A stretch of DNA of 11,293 nt from SZUA-430 sp041477875 (GTDB taxonomy: Bacteria; Pseudomonadota; Alphaproteobacteria; Micropepsales; Micropepsaceae). The stretch is from NCBI GenBank assembly GCA_041477875.1, contig JBGOVA010000151.1, positions 1-11,293 of the forward strand. Reading direction: 5' to 3'. Below are positions 1 to 5,436 of this stretch, piece by piece; within the stretch, counting starts at the first letter, position 1; every line of letters starts with the position of its first letter. Both the position numbers and the translations under genes were made by a program. The notes beneath the pieces were generated by a model. The model ran no database searches. It was not told where the DNA came from and saw only the letters and a program-made list of their open reading frames with translations.

Positions 1-161
1 GATTTTAGATGAAGCCTCTTGGTCGTGAGCAGCGGAAACCCGTCGGCCAAGTCGAACCGCATCTGATACCCGAACACCGAGATCGTGCCCGTCCCCGTGC
101 GATCGTGCTTCTTCACGCCGTGGCGCAGCACGTGCTCCATCAAATCGAGGTATTGGCGCAT
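1..161 (-). CDS. thyA: Thymidylate synthase, N-terminal fragment (cut by window edge)
   Basis: Thymidylate synthase makes dTMP from dUMP using methylene-tetrahydrofolate in the cytoplasm. Read on the minus strand from the ATG at 161-159, the sequence gives about 53 residues beginning MRQYLDLMEHVLRHGVKKHD and continuing RTGTGTISVFGYQMRFDL, then GFPLLTTKRLHLKS. The RTGTGT.S.FG.QMRFDL block (residues about 21-38) is the conserved folate/dUMP loop region of ThyA, and the F-P-L-x-T-T-K-x-x-x segment follows as in the family. The start is fixed because an in-frame TAG lies upstream with no other ATG between. The gene runs off the left edge, so the catalytic cysteine is outside the window. It is transcribed divergently from ssrA, with about 120 bp between the start and the first tmRNA base. 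Family assignment is firm; completeness cannot be judged. Confidence 0.93.
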   Translation of the reverse strand, partial: MRQYLDLMEHVLRHGVKKHDRTGTGTISVFGYQMRFDLADGFPLLTTKRLHLK

Positions 162-245
162 CGGCGGATGGTCCTGAATCGGCCCTCGATCCTACTTGGT
201 CCCCAATTGGCGCTGAAGGGCCGGTTTTCCAGCGTCCCCAATTGC

Positions 246-274
246 TTCATCTTTTAACCCGGAGCGCCTATATA
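246..274 (+). promoter_or_regulatory. Candidate promoter of ssrA
   Basis: A TATATA box at 269-274 (TATAAG at 271-276 is an alternative) lies just before the first structured bases of the tmRNA acceptor piece. The best -35 at 17 bp spacing is TTCATC (246-251), which is weak; TTGCTT at 243-248 is a better hexamer but would need a 20 bp spacer. The predicted transcription start falls near 281, which agrees with the tmRNA beginning at its first hairpin. This is inferred from position and the -10 alone. Confidence 0.4.
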
Positions 275-360
275 AGAGCTGCCGGCTTGCCGGCTATGGC
301 GATAAACGCGCGTGCAATAAACGGATCGGACCCGGGGGCGGTACCCGGCGCCTCCACCAC

Positions 361-398
361 CTGGGCAGGCCAATTCCTGTTCAAGAGGGCCTGCTCAG
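361..398 (+). other. Intervening hairpin of the permuted tmRNA precursor
   Basis: Between the CCA end (359) and the first base of the coding piece (403) lies an 11 bp hairpin. CTGGGCAGGCC (361-371) pairs with GGCCTGCTCAG (388-398), with one G-U pair and a 16-base loop. It sits on the end of the acceptor stem and would bring the two halves together in the precursor. Known permuted tmRNAs lose such a segment by RNase cleavage, giving two separate RNAs; that this happens here is inferred. Confidence 0.85.
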
Positions 399-486
399 CT
401 GTGGGGGCGAACTAGGATCGACGAACGCGTAAAGACGTTGCTTTCGCCCGGTATGGTTCCGCCGTTATCGGGCTGTCTGTATAGGT

Positions 487-519
487 GCCAACGACAATGA
501 AATGGCCCTCGCTGCCTAA
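487..519 (+). other. tmRNA tag-peptide reading frame (ANDNEMALAA)
   Basis: The frame starts at the resume codon GCC (487-489), encodes ANDNEMALAA and ends at TAA (517-519), directly followed by a second stop TAG (520-522). With the alanine carried by tmRNA the tag would be AANDNEMALAA, 11 residues, the same length as the E. coli tag AANDENYALAA. It has the same AAND start, which SspB-type adaptors contact, and the same C-terminal ALAA, which ClpX recognises. Tandem stops after the tag are common in ssrA genes. Confidence 0.92.
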
Positions 520-535
520 TAGGTAAGCGCGGCTC

Positions 536-576
536 GGAGGGGCGCCGGGCAACAGAAGCCCCTCCACCTTATTTCT
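536..576 (+). terminator. Hairpin at the end of ssrA, possible terminator
   Basis: GGAGGGGC (536-543) pairs perfectly with GCCCCTCC (558-565) across a 14-base loop and is followed by a T-rich stretch (ACCTTATTTCTT). The stem may be a tmRNA helix downstream of the tag, a rho-independent terminator, or both. The T run is interrupted, so termination may be inefficient here and completed by the REP palindrome just downstream. Confidence 0.55.
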
Positions 577-577
577 T

Positions 578-647
578 CCTGGGAGCGCGGGCATCTTGCC
601 CGCTCTTATGCTGGAAGAAGAGCGGGCGCGACGCCCGCGCTCCCAGG
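578..647. repeat. Inverted pair of REP-like palindromic units
   Basis: Unit 1 (578-607) reads CCTGGGAGCGCGGGC, then a 5-base loop ATCTT, then GCCCGCTCTT. Unit 2 (618-647) is the same sequence in the opposite orientation with a different 5-base centre. The outer arms 578-592 and 633-647 are perfectly complementary over 15 bases, as are the inner arms 598-607 and 618-627 over 10. Each unit also folds alone (GCGGGC against GCCCGC). Two head-to-head units with a variable centre is the arrangement of REP/BIME elements, which RAYT transposases are thought to mobilise. The pair ends 2 bases before the MFS stop codon and lies between convergent ssrA and MFS genes, so it could act as a bidirectional terminator. 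No RAYT gene is in the window. Confidence 0.8.
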
Positions 648-649
648 GA

Positions 650-1909
650 TTATCGTTTCCCAAACAACTGCGCGACACCGGCGCAGGCGATGCAGGCCGC
701 GCCGCCAAACGCCACCGTCTCCGGCACGCCGATATGGTGCGACAGCCAGCCCGCCGCGAGCGCGCCCATCGGCATCATCCCCATGAACGCCATCACATAG
801 TAGGCCATCACGCGCCCGCGCATGGCGTCGCTCGTCACAGTCTGGATCAGCGTGTTGGTCGAAATACCCTGCATCATCAATCCGCTTCCCGCCGGCACGA
901 GCAGCGCGAGCGACAGCGCCAGGTTCGTCGACTGAGAGAAGAAAATCAAAAACAGGCCGAACAGCACTGCGCTCATCGTCGGCACGCGGTGCAAAAGTCC
1001 CTGCGCGACCCGGCTCATGCCGAAGGCGCCGACCAGCGCGCCCGCCCCGACACCCGACATCAGAAGGCCGAGACTTTCCGACCCGCCGTGCAGAATGTCG
1101 CGCGCGAACACCGGCATCAGCGTCAGATAGGACGCGCCGAAGAAACTCGACGTCGCAAGCAACACCAGCATCGTGCGCATCTGCGCATGCGTCGCGACAT
1201 ACCGAAACCCATCGCGCAAATCTGCCAGCGGATGGCTGGGCAGGCGCGCGGGTTGCGGCATCACACGCATGAGCGTCAGACTCGTCAGCACCGCCAAATA
1301 GGACGCGGCATTGAGCGCAAAGCACCAGCCCTCGCCCACGATCCCGACGACGAACCCCGCCGCCGCCGGACCGACAAGCCGCGCCGAATTGAACATGATC
1401 GAATTCAACGTAATCGCCCGCGGCAGGTCTGCGCGTCCCACCATCTCGACCGTGAACGATTGGCGCGTCGGAATATCGAAGGCATTCGCCGTGCCGGACA
1501 AGGCCGCGATTGCAATGATATGCCAAACCTGCACCACGCCCGTCAGCGTCAGCAGCGCCAGCACCGTCGCAAACGTCATCATCAACGATTGCGTGATGAG
1601 CAAAATGCGGCGCCGATTCAGGCGGTCGGCGACAACGCCTGCGAACGGCGACACGAACAACACGGGCGCCTGCGATGCAAAACCGACGAAGCCCAGCAAC
1701 AGCGGCGAGCCCGTCAAGCGATAGACCAGCCAGGACTGTCCGATCGCCTGCATCCAGAAGCCGATGAGCGAAATCGACTGACCTGTGAAGAACAAACGGT
1801 AGTTGCGATGACGAAAGACGCTGAACAGCGCGCCTTTCTGCGGAACCACGGGCGCCGGCGCTTCAAGCGCGGTGACGGCGTTCGTGTCTATGTCGGGTGT
1901 TTTTTGCAA
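650..1909 (-). CDS. MFS transporter, probable drug/siderophore exporter (MFS_3/EntS-like)
   Basis: A 419-residue integral membrane protein with hydrophobic segments spaced as expected for 12 transmembrane helices. The opening FRHRNYRLFFTGQSISLIGFWMQ is typical of the MFS_3 / enterobactin-exporter-like group of proton-driven exporters. The loop between helices 2 and 3 carries a motif A form, GVVADRLNRRRIL (about residues 90-102), and DIPTRQSFTVEMV (about 144-156) fits the same group. The substrate cannot be read from the sequence. The start is TTG (1909-1907): an in-frame TAG lies four codons upstream and there is no ATG until residue 53, inside the first helix. No good Shine-Dalgarno precedes it, and the TTG lies inside a perfect hairpin. 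Downstream of mscL on the same strand, but hairpins separate them. Confidence 0.88.
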   Translation of the reverse strand: MQKTPDIDTNAVTALEAPAPVVPQKGALFSVFRHRNYRLFFTGQSISLIGFWMQAIGQSWLVYRLTGSPLLLGFVGFASQAPVLFVSPFAGVVADRLNRRRILLITQSLMMTFATVLALLTLTGVVQVWHIIAIAALSGTANAFDIPTRQSFTVEMVGRADLPRAITLNSIMFNSARLVGPAAAGFVVGIVGEGWCFALNAASYLAVLTSLTLMRVMPQPARLPSHPLADLRDGFRYVATHAQMRTMLVLLATSSFFGASYLTLMPVFARDILHGGSESLGLLMSGVGAGALVGAFGMSRVAQGLLHRVPTMSAVLFGLFLIFFSQSTNLALSLALLVPAGSGLMMQGISTNTLIQTVTSDAMRGRVMAYYVMAFMGMMPMGALAAGWLSHHIGVPETVAFGGAACIACAGVAQLFGKR

Positions 1910-1938
1910 TGCGGGCGCAACCTAGGGCCCGCATTGCA
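1905..1938 (-). promoter_or_regulatory. Perfect hairpin containing the MFS start codon
   Basis: TGCAATGCGGGC (1905-1916) and GCCCGCATTGCA (1927-1938) form a perfect 12 bp inverted repeat with a 10-base centre. In the minus-strand transcript the second arm contains the TTG start codon at 1909-1907, so the folded form would hide the start. A second possible partner for that arm lies at 1967-1978 (TGAAATGCGGGC on the minus strand, 11 of 12 matching). Regulation of translation is an inference; the hairpin itself is seen. Confidence 0.5.
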
Positions 1939-1942
1939 CGAT

Positions 1943-1970
1943 GAAAAGAGCGCCGGCGTCGCAGGCGCCC
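1943..1970 (-). terminator. Probable rho-independent terminator of mscL
   Basis: On the minus strand, GGGCGCC (1970-1964) pairs with GGCGCTC (1954-1948), a 7 bp stem with one G-U pair and a 9-base loop, followed by TTTT (1947-1944). It starts about 15 bases after the mscL stop codon. The T run is short, so readthrough into the MFS gene is possible. Confidence 0.5.
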
Positions 1971-1985
1971 GCATTTCAAAATGTT

Positions 1986-2399
1986 TCAACGTTTCGCGAG
2001 CAGGTCGCGTATTTCCGTCAAGAGCTTCACGTCTTCCGGAGGTGCCGGCGGAACTGCGGACGCGGGCGGCGGCTGGCGCCGCAGCTTGTTGATGCCTTTC
2101 ACCACCAAGAACAAAACGAACGCTATGATCACGAAATTGATGGCCACGGTCACGAAATGACCCCAAGCAAGCACCGCGCCTTGCTTTTTCGCCTCGTCGA
2201 GAACCGTTGCCGTGACGGTACTGTTCAAGCCGAAAAAATAATTCGAGAAATCGACGCTGCCGAGCGCCCCGACCAAGGGCATGATCATGTCGCCCACGAG
2301 CGAATCGACGATCTTCCCGAACGCCGCACCGATGATGACGCCGATGGCCAGATCGACGACGTTGCCTTTGAGTGCAAACTCCCTGAATTCCTTGAGCAT
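1986..2399 (-). CDS. mscL: Large-conductance mechanosensitive channel
   Basis: MscL opens a wide pore in the inner membrane when hypo-osmotic shock stretches the bilayer, releasing solutes. The 137 residues match the family in length and layout. The amphipathic N-terminus is MLKEFREFALKGNVVDLAIG. TM1 (about 14-45) includes VIIGAAFGKIVDSLVGD, and a periplasmic loop follows (about 46-77). TM2 is about 78-103 (WGHFVTVAINFVIIAFVLFLVV) and a cytoplasmic helix lies at 122-136 (EDVKLLTEIRDLLAK). Aligned with the E. coli protein, the pore-gate residues correspond to L17 and V21. A proline-rich linker (110-121) separates TM2 from the last helix. ATG start with AGGGG 9 bases upstream. Monocistronic or weakly linked to the MFS gene downstream; divergent from the flavin oxidoreductase gene. 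Confidence 0.97.
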   Translation of the reverse strand: MLKEFREFALKGNVVDLAIGVIIGAAFGKIVDSLVGDMIMPLVGALGSVDFSNYFFGLNSTVTATVLDEAKKQGAVLAWGHFVTVAINFVIIAFVLFLVVKGINKLRRQPPPASAVPPAPPEDVKLLTEIRDLLAKR

Positions 2400-2571
2400 G
2401 GCGGTGAGCCCCTTTTGAAGCAGGAGAGCGGCCGCCCGATTCGACGGCGCCCGTCCGTCAAATTAGCACGCGCCGGCCCGACGACGCGCGGACGGCGCAA
2501 ATCCCGCTTGCAATCGTCCGTACCCGGAGGCTCGATAGGCAACCACCGCCATTCAAAGTTGAGCCCCGCCA
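2400..2571. other. Divergent intergenic region between mscL and the flavin oxidoreductase gene
   Basis: 172 bases with no credible gene. It must hold promoters for two divergent genes, but I see no pair of good hexamers at proper spacing on either strand. TTGACG at about 2457-2462 on the minus strand is a fair -35 for mscL with no matching -10. A CGGAGG at 2525-2530 is too far from the oxidoreductase ATG to be its ribosome site. Confidence 0.5.
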
Positions 2572-3672
2572 ATGTCCCTTTCGCCAGCGCCTCTGTTCAC
2601 GCCCTTCAAGCTGAAGGACCTGACCTTGCCCAACCGCATCGTCATGGCGCCGATGACGCGCTCGAAGAGCCCGAACCAAGTTCCGGGCCCCGATGTCGCG
2701 GCCTACTACGCCAGGCGCGCCGAAGGCAGCGTCGGCTTGATCATCACCGAAGGCGTCGCGCCCGATCATCCCGTCGCGCTCAACGACCACAACGTGCCCA
2801 ACTTCCACGGCGACGCGCTCGACGGCTGGGCGAAAGTGCTGAAAGCGGTGAAGGCGAAGGGCGGGCTCATCATGCCCCAGCTCTGGCACACCGGCCTCAT
2901 GCGCAAACCAGGCTCTGGCCCCAACCCGCATCTCACGGGCGTGGGTCCTTCAGGCCTCGCAAAGCCCGGCAAGAAGGTCACCGAGCCCATGACCGACGCC
3001 GAGATCGACGAGGTGATCCAAGGCTACGCGACCAGCGCGCGCCATGCGCAGGAGCTCGGCTTCGACGGCGTCGAAGTGCACGGCGCGCACGGCTATCTGA
3101 TCGATCAGTTCTTCTGGGCAGGCACCAACGAACGCACGGACGTCTACGGCGGCGACATGGTCAAACGCACGCGCTTCGCCGCCGACGTCATCCGTGCGAT
3201 CCGCAAGGCGGTGAGCCGCGACTTTCCCGTCCTGCTGCGCTTCTCGCAATGGAAGCAGCAGGACTACACGGTCAAGCTCGCACCGACGCCGCAAGCGCTC
3301 GAGCAATTTCTGCAGCCGCTGGCCGACGCCGGCGTCGATTGCTTCCACTGCTCGACACGCCGCTTCTGGGAGCCCGAATTCGAAGGCTCCGACCTGAACC
3401 TCGCCGGTTGGACGAAAAAGATCACGGGCCTCCCCACGATCACCGTCGGCTCCGTCGGTCTGAACGAGGAATTCATCGCGACCTATCGCGGCCAATCGGC
3501 AAGCCCCGCCTCGCTCGACCGCCTGATCGAGATGTTTTCGCGCGGCGATTTCGACCTCGTCGCCGTCGGCCGCGCGCTCATCGTCAACCCGAACTGGGCC
3601 CACATGGTGCAATCCGGCAAGTTCGACGAGCTGAAGCCGTTCTCGCTCGAAGCCCTGCCCAACCTGCACTAA
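2572..3672 (+). CDS. NADH:flavin oxidoreductase, Old Yellow Enzyme family
   Basis: An FMN-dependent ene-reductase-type enzyme, 366 residues, the usual length for the classical OYE TIM barrel without extra domains. Visible family marks: FMN-binding LPNRIVMAPMTR (19-30), PQLWHTG (102-108), the substrate-binding pair H170/H173 in VHGAHGY with the proton-donor tyrosine Y175, then LIDQFF. LLRFSQWK (221-228) holds the flavin-contacting arginine R223, and the phosphate-binding end is VGRALIVNP (332-340). Members reduce activated C=C bonds in enones, nitroesters or maleimides with NAD(P)H; the physiological substrate cannot be told. The second active-site residue being His rather than Asn is a common variant. 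The start at 2572 has no clear Shine-Dalgarno. Its stop is 3 bases from the stop of the convergent marR gene; together with the nitroreductase it suggests a redox or electrophile-handling neighbourhood. Confidence 0.93.
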   Translation: MSLSPAPLFTPFKLKDLTLPNRIVMAPMTRSKSPNQVPGPDVAAYYARRAEGSVGLIITEGVAPDHPVALNDHNVPNFHGDALDGWAKVLKAVKAKGGLIMPQLWHTGLMRKPGSGPNPHLTGVGPSGLAKPGKKVTEPMTDAEIDEVIQGYATSARHAQELGFDGVEVHGAHGYLIDQFFWAGTNERTDVYGGDMVKRTRFAADVIRAIRKAVSRDFPVLLRFSQWKQQDYTVKLAPTPQALEQFLQPLADAGVDCFHCSTRRFWEPEFEGSDLNLAGWTKKITGLPTITVGSVGLNEEFIATYRGQSASPASLDRLIEMFSRGDFDLVAVGRALIVNPNWAHMVQSGKFDELKPFSLEALPNLH

Positions 3673-3675
3673 ACG

Positions 3676-4173
3676 TCAGGCGCGTCCTTTCGTATCGAGC
3701 CAAACTTTCAAGCGGTCGAGCTTGCCGGCCAGCTCCTCCATCTCGTCCTCGCTCCACGGCTCGAACATATCGCGGTAGACGGGCACGAGCGCTTGGATCG
3801 CGCTCGCATGCGCCTCAAGTCCCTTCTGCGTCATGAACAATTGTTTCGAGCGCCCGTCGCCCGGCGCCGGCACTGCGCGCACATAGCGGCGGCCGATCAG
3901 CTTCTGCACGGTCTTAGTAATGCCCGGCTGCGGCTGCTGCAGCGCCGCGGCGACCCCGCTCACCGTCTTCGCCTCCTCCGGCCGATGCGAGAAGTGATTG
4001 AGGATGACGAACTGCGGAAACGGCAGCTTGAACGCCGCGAGCGCACGCGACGCGCGGGCGTCCGACAGCTGATTGATGATGCCGATCCATGTGAGGATGC
4101 GCCACACCAGCCGCACTTCATTTTCAGTTGGGCGCTTCATGCGCGACGAGGTCTCACGCGCGGATGATGTCAT
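3676..4173 (-). CDS. MarR-family transcriptional regulator
   Basis: A winged helix-turn-helix regulator of 165 residues, of MarR size (about 140-170). Helices flank a wHTH core: FPQFVILNHFSHRP, then VSGVAAALQQPQPGITKTVQ as the recognition helix-turn-helix, LIGRRYVRAVPAPGDGRSKQ as the wing with the conserved D-x-R, and LFMTQKG. A C-terminal dimerisation helix follows (YRDMFEPWSEDEMEELAGKL). Start choice: ATG at 4173-4171 has GGGAG four bases upstream and overlaps the nitroreductase stop by 20 bases, which favours coupled translation. The ATG at 4140-4138 (154 residues, MKRPTENEVR...) is the alternative and would leave a 13-base gap. It is the second gene of an operon with the Tat nitroreductase, and twin palindromes in the operon promoter (5323-5361) are good candidates for its own operator. 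The effector is unknown. Confidence 0.88.
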   Translation of the reverse strand: MTSSARETSSRMKRPTENEVRLVWRILTWIGIINQLSDARASRALAAFKLPFPQFVILNHFSHRPEEAKTVSGVAAALQQPQPGITKTVQKLIGRRYVRAVPAPGDGRSKQLFMTQKGLEAHASAIQALVPVYRDMFEPWSEDEMEELAGKLDRLKVWLDTKGRA

Positions 4174-5311
4174 CAAGCTCCCGCCGCGGGCTGGGCTCGA
4201 CCGGCGCCGCGCGCCCAAGCCTGAAGAACATCTGCACCGTGTCGCTCTTCGGCAATGCCAGCGCGCTCTTGTGCTCGGCGAGCAGCGGCAACATCTCCGG
4301 GAATTCCTGCAGCGCCTGGCTGAGCGGTTGCACCGACAGCCCGAGCTCCGTCGCCTTGAGATTGGCGCGCGCGTATGCCGCGCCGGCCGCAAGCTGCGCA
4401 CGGCGGTCGTTCGTCGAGGTCACGATCCACGCGAAGGCCGGCGAATTCGTCAACTGCCCGTCGATGAAATCGATCGTTTGCTGGCGAATGGTGCCGTCGC
4501 CCTTCATCGCGCGCGCCTGCGAGAACAGCCCGAGCGCGTTCATCCACCAGAAGAACGGTCCGTGAAACGACAGACCGTCTCGATGCTTGAGGATTTCCTC
4601 GCCCGTGATGCGGAACACCTTCACGCTTTCGAAGTAGGTGGGATCTTTCTTCATTTCCACGACCCACGCCCGCTTGGCGATGTCGCGCAGCCGCGCAAGC
4701 TGACGGGCGTCGTTCGTCCAACCGAACTGAACCGGCAAGTCCGCCACCGCCGTCTGCAAGCCGGAGGCTTCCGAAGAGGCAACCGGCGTTGCCTAGTAGG
4801 CGCTGCGATTGGTGCGTCGCTTGAAGACGTGCGCAAGCAACGGGTCGCGCGCGATGCCCTGATCCGGCACGAACGCCACGCGGCACACGGGTTGATCGCC
4901 GACGGTGTTCTCCGGCCAATCGCCTTGCGGAAACGCGGCGACGTCCGTACGAAATCCCTGCTCCGCCGCCGCCATCCGCAACAACTCCAAGAACGCCCCG
5001 CAGCCGATTGTTATTTGTCGCGAATACGGGTCCGTTTCCGGCAACAAACGCGTTCGATCGCAAATGAAGGTGACCGCACCGGGTTCGCGGAGGTCGGCGA
5101 TCCACGGCTGCATGTTGTGCGGATTGGGCGCGAGCAATGCGTAGGACAACGCGCGCACGCGCGGGTCTTTCACGTCCGGCGCCGGCCCCCTCCAGCCCTC
5201 GACCGCGGCGTCCGGCATCGGATCGCACTGCGAAAGCCCGACGCCGCCCGCCGCAACGATGACGGCGGTCGTTCCCAGAACGCGAATGACGCCCCTGCGC
5301 GATACGGCCAT
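4154..5311 (-). pseudogene. Tat-exported Acg-like nitroreductase, interrupted by an in-frame amber codon
   Basis: The whole reading frame has 385 codons plus a TGA at 4156-4154, but codon 173 is TAG (4795-4793), after ...KRRTNRSAY. The frame continues unshifted as ATPVASSEASGLQTAVADLP and runs clean to its end, so one base change (for example from GAG, AAG or CAG) explains the break. The N-terminus MAVSRRGVIRVLGTTAVIVA has a twin-arginine motif (SRRGVIR) and a hydrophobic segment, followed by C29. NPHNMQPW (63-70) is close to the HNTQPW flavin-site motif of Acg-type nitroreductases, and the C-terminal RLGRAAPVEPSPRRELDDII also fits that family. If intact it would be a periplasmic FMN oxidoreductase of unknown substrate. 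The first half alone (172 residues) lacks the rest of the fold. AGGAG 7 bases before the ATG is a strong start. It could still be expressed by amber readthrough, or the stop may be an assembly error. It is first in the operon with marR. Confidence 0.8.
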
Positions 5312-5322
5312 GGTCAGCTCCT

Positions 5323-5361
5323 ATATATTCCTCAGAATATATTATACATTCCACGGAATAT
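5323..5361. promoter_or_regulatory. Tandem palindromic operators, probable MarR sites
   Basis: Site 1 (5323-5342) is the perfect palindrome ATATATTC-N4-GAATATAT. Site 2 (5346-5361) is ACATTC-N4-GAATAT, the same core with one mismatch. Their centres (5332.5 and 5353.5) are 21 bp apart, two turns of the helix, so two dimers would bind the same face. Site 1 overlaps the downstream end of the -10, and site 2 fills the spacer between -35 and -10. This is the expected layout for repression by the MarR protein encoded in the same operon; the link to that protein is inferred. Confidence 0.7.
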
Positions 5362-5367
5362 TGTCAA
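5341..5367 (-). promoter_or_regulatory. Promoter of the nitroreductase-marR operon
   Basis: On the minus strand a consensus -35 TTGACA (5367-5362) and a consensus -10 TATAAT (5346-5341) stand 15 bp apart; TAATAT two bases downstream would give 17 bp. The start codon is 30 bases from the -10 and preceded by AGGAG. The short spacer with two perfect hexamers is unusual and may make the promoter dependent on how the repressor or the polymerase bends the DNA. Confidence 0.75.
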
Positions 5368-5401
5368 ATCCGGCGCAAAAGGCGCGCCTGCGGCGGTCCA
5401 C

Positions 5402-5430
5402 TTGCGACCAAGCGCCATTCGGACTAAATC
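5402..5430 (+). promoter_or_regulatory. Candidate promoter of sspB, possibly leaderless
   Basis: TTGCGA (5402-5407) and TAAATC (5425-5430) are separated by exactly 17 bp. The predicted start of transcription, 6-8 bases after the -10, coincides with the sspB ATG at 5437. No Shine-Dalgarno is visible before that ATG (CCGGGCC), which fits a leaderless mRNA. The -10 is only a partial match. Confidence 0.4.
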
Positions 5431-5436
5431 CGGGCC

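Larger units (their letters stand above)
281..566 (+). ncRNA. ssrA: Circularly permuted two-piece tmRNA (alphaproteobacterial type)
   Basis: tmRNA rescues stalled ribosomes and adds a degradation tag to the nascent chain. Here the 3' (acceptor) piece comes first: T stem CCGGG (332-336), 7-base loop (337-343), CCCGG (344-348), acceptor strand CGCCTCC (349-355), discriminator A (356) and an encoded CCA (357-359). After a spacer the 5' (coding) piece begins with GGGGGCG (403-409), followed by AACTAGGATCGAC. The two acceptor strands pair over 7 bp and place a G-U at the third pair, the identity element for alanyl-tRNA synthetase. The coding piece also contains the block TATGGTTCCGCCGTTATCGG (453-472), a form I know from alphaproteobacterial tmRNAs. 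Its tag frame is at 487-519. The mature ends are uncertain: the 5' end near 281 follows the promoter guess, and the 3' end near 566 follows the last hairpin (536-565). No protein-coding frame in this region is credible. Confidence 0.93.

Noticed and set aside
9..257. 82-codon plus-strand frame at the left edge
   Set aside because: It is the antisense of the thyA N-terminus and its upstream region.
412..708. 98-codon minus-strand frame over the ssrA coding piece and REP pair
   Set aside because: The stretch is explained by tmRNA structure and a palindrome; the predicted protein has no family features.
596..2092. 498-codon open frame on the plus strand antisense to the MFS gene
   Set aside because: It is rich in Arg, His and Gln with no domain, and opposes a clear MFS protein; typical of antisense frames in GC-rich DNA.
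3676..4401. Long (241-codon) version of the MarR gene starting at 4401
   Set aside because: The extra N-terminus is Arg/Ser-rich, lies inside the nitroreductase C-terminal half and is not MarR-like; starts at 4173 or 4140 fit better.
4154..4759. Second half of the nitroreductase as an independent gene starting at TTG 4759
   Set aside because: It is the same frame continued past the amber codon, begins in mid-domain and has no ribosome-binding site.
4795..4795. Genome-wide amber recoding (for example pyrrolysine-like)
   Set aside because: Only one in-frame TAG is seen; the clearly read genes here end in TAA or TGA, but the sample is too small to argue a reassigned code.
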